Shown here one piece after another: positions 6,808 through 8,228 of a stretch of DNA of 8,228 nt; positions within the stretch are counted from its first letter, which is position 1; each line of letters starts with the position of its first letter. A model generated the notes under the pieces. The model saw only the letters and a program-made list of their open reading frames with translations, searched no databases and was not told the DNA's origin. The stretch is from Planctomycetaceae bacterium (GTDB lineage Bacteria > Planctomycetota > Planctomycetia > Planctomycetales > Planctomycetaceae): assembly GCA_003503535.1 (NCBI GenBank), contig DOCI01000161.1, positions 2,162 to 10,389 of the forward strand, in the 5' to 3' direction. Made by a program: the position numbers and the translations under genes.

Positions 6808-8228
6808 ATGATGAAAACATTTCTCATCACCTCAGCGATCCTGTTGACTTCTCTTTACATTGCTGAAGTTTCAGCGGCTGAAGAAGAAGCTGCTGTTGAA
6901 AAAATAACTTACGACGACCATATCCTTCCTATTTTAAGACAGCGTTGTGGTTCCTGCCACAATGCCAGTGATCAGAAGGGAGGACTGGTTCTTGATAGTT
7001 TTACGGGCTTGATGTCAGGGGGTGGCTCTGGTGATTCGGTTGAGCCTGGAGACGCTTCTTCATCGTACCTGTATATGGTTGTTGCTCATGAATCCGAACC
7101 GTTCATGCCACCGAATCAACCCAAAATACCCGATAAGGAATTGACGTTGATCAAAGACTGGATCGACATGGGGGCTTTGCAAAACAAGGGAAGCAAAGTC
7201 GTCAAGAAAAAAAACGATCTGGCAAAAATTGAAATTTCGACAGAACGACCAGCCGATGCTCCAGTGATGCCGGTGTCTGTGCCATTAACCCCGGTGCATA
7301 CTCCGACTTCCGGAAACAGTGTGACTGCTTTGGCCTGTAGTCCCTGGGCTCCGTTAGCAGCAATTTCCGGTTATGAACAGATCCTGCTTTACGATACATC
7401 ATCCGGTCTGCTTTCCGGCGTTCTGCCTTTTCCAGAGGGAACGCCTCAAATTTTAAAGTTCAGCCGTAATGGTCAATTGTTGATGGCTGGCGGAGGTCAG
7501 GGAGGTGCTTCAGGACGCGTGATCGTCTTTGATATTAAAACAGGAAGCCGGGTTGCTGAACTCGGTAACGAATACGATTCTGTTCTGGCAGCCGATATCA
7601 GTTCCGATCATGCGATGGTCGTCCTGTGTGGTCCAAAACGTATGATTCGTGTTTATTCGGTTCAAACTGGAGAACAGCTCTACGAAAAGAAAAAACATAC
7701 CGATTGGATTACGGCAGCCGAGTTTTCTCCCGATGGAGTTCTGCTCGCAACGGCTGATCGCAGTAATGGCATGACACTCTGGGAAGCGATGACTGGAAAT
7801 GAATACCTGAATCTGAAAGGTCACACTGGAGCTATTACCGATGTCTCCTGGCGTCCTGATTCGAATCTGGTTGCCAGTAGTAGTGAAGATGGCACGATTC
7901 GTCTTTGGGAATTGAATGATGGCAATGAAGTCAAGAAGTGGAATGCGCATGGTGGCGGAGTTTCTGCGATGGACTATACAAGAGACGGTAATATCATCTC
8001 GATTGGTCGTGATCGCGTCGTAAAACTGTGGCAGGCCGATGGTAAAGAAATCAAAGCTTTTGGTGGACTTCCCGATCTTGGCATGGAAGTCGCATTTGAT
8101 GCCGAATCGAACCGCGCCATTGGTGGTGACTGGACCGGAGATGTCCGTGTCTGGGATGCAACCACCGGAACTCATCTTTTCTCACTGGCAACGAATCCAC
8201 CAGGACTTTCTGAACAGTTAGTGCAATC
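6808..8228 (+). CDS. PSCyt1 c-type cytochrome domain fused to WD40 propeller, 3' truncated
   Basis: Exported haem protein fused to a beta-propeller; 473 codons are visible and no stop occurs before the window edge. Residues 1-23 are a Sec signal peptide (cut near VSA). A PSCyt1 (planctomycete cytochrome c) domain covers about 33-125 with CGSCH (47-51) as the haem attachment site and FMPP (99-102), whose Met is a plausible distal ligand. A Lys-rich and Pro-rich linker (about 126-165) leads to seven WD40 repeats. Their last strands read ILLYDT (192-197), VIVFDI (238-243), IRVYSV (280-285), MTLWEA (322-327), IRLWEL (364-369), VKLWQA (405-410) and VRVWDA (446-451), enough for one closed propeller. 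The propeller probably acts as a docking surface. ATGs at 6808 and 6811 are both possible; only a weak GAG (6800-6802) precedes them. It follows the PSCyt2/PSD1 gene after a 168-base gap. The fusion is known in Planctomycetes; substrate and electron partner are unknown. Confidence 0.93.
   Translation, partial: MMKTFLITSAILLTSLYIAEVSAAEEEAAVEKITYDDHILPILRQRCGSCHNASDQKGGLVLDSFTGLMSGGGSGDSVEPGDASSSYLYMVVAHESEPFMPPNQPKIPDKELTLIKDWIDMGALQNKGSKVVKKKNDLAKIEISTERPADAPVMPVSVPLTPVHTPTSGNSVTALACSPWAPLAAISGYEQILLYDTSSGLLSGVLPFPEGTPQILKFSRNGQLLMAGGGQGGASGRVIVFDIKTGSRVAELGNEYDSVLAADISSDHAMVVLCGPKRMIRVYSVQTGEQLYEKKKHTDWITAAEFSPDGVLLATADRSNGMTLWEAMTGNEYLNLKGHTGAITDVSWRPDSNLVASSSEDGTIRLWELNDGNEVKKWNAHGGGVSAMDYTRDGNIISIGRDRVVKLWQADGKEIKAFGGLPDLGMEVAFDAESNRAIGGDWTGDVRVWDATTGTHLFSLATNPPGLSEQLVQ

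Noticed and set aside
7510..8175. Reverse-strand open frame of 221 codons opposite the WD40 region
   Set aside because: It lies antisense to a well-supported WD40 coding frame, has no recognisable domain, and its composition is that of a shadow frame.

Overview
The window comes from a planctomycete, most likely in the Planctomycetaceae (Gimesia/Rubinisphaera-like by feel; the genus cannot be fixed from this sequence). The evidence is the protein set. A DUF1501 protein, a protein with two PPC domains, a PSCyt2 (DUF1549)/PSD1 (DUF1553) protein with Big_2 domains, and a PSCyt1-WD40 fusion lie side by side. These families are expanded and co-clustered almost only in Planctomycetes and their relatives. 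Base composition is moderate and looks uniform, with no sign of recent transfer.

Layout, all on the + strand: (1) 1-1298, DUF1501 protein with a twin-arginine signal, its 5' end cut by the window edge, followed by a clear intrinsic terminator (1312-1354). (2) 1539-4019, secreted protein with two PPC domains, IPT/TIG-like segments and a Pro/Lys/Glu-rich tail. (3) 4183-6639, Big_2 / CX4CH / Big_2 / PSCyt2 (CXXCH) / PSD1 protein. (4) 6808 to the window edge, PSCyt1 haem domain fused to a seven-bladed WD40 propeller, cut at its 3' end. No reverse-strand gene, RNA gene, mobile element or CRISPR array is supported.

The genes are separated by gaps of about 165-240 bases, not packed as a tight operon. 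The gaps hold structure: a consensus-like promoter overlapping the stop of gene 2, followed by a long hairpin in the leader of gene 3; nested inverted repeats ahead of gene 2; and several palindromes ahead of gene 4. This suggests separately tuned transcription units within one functional cluster.

All four products carry export signals (one Tat, three Sec-like) and two carry c-type haem motifs. The likely picture is an extracytoplasmic assembly of a hydrolase-fold protein (DUF1501), multi-haem proteins (genes 3 and 4) and adhesive or scaffold domains (PPC, IPT, Big_2, WD40). Substrate and biochemical activity are unknown for these families as far as I can tell; any role in polymer breakdown or surface electron transfer is inference.
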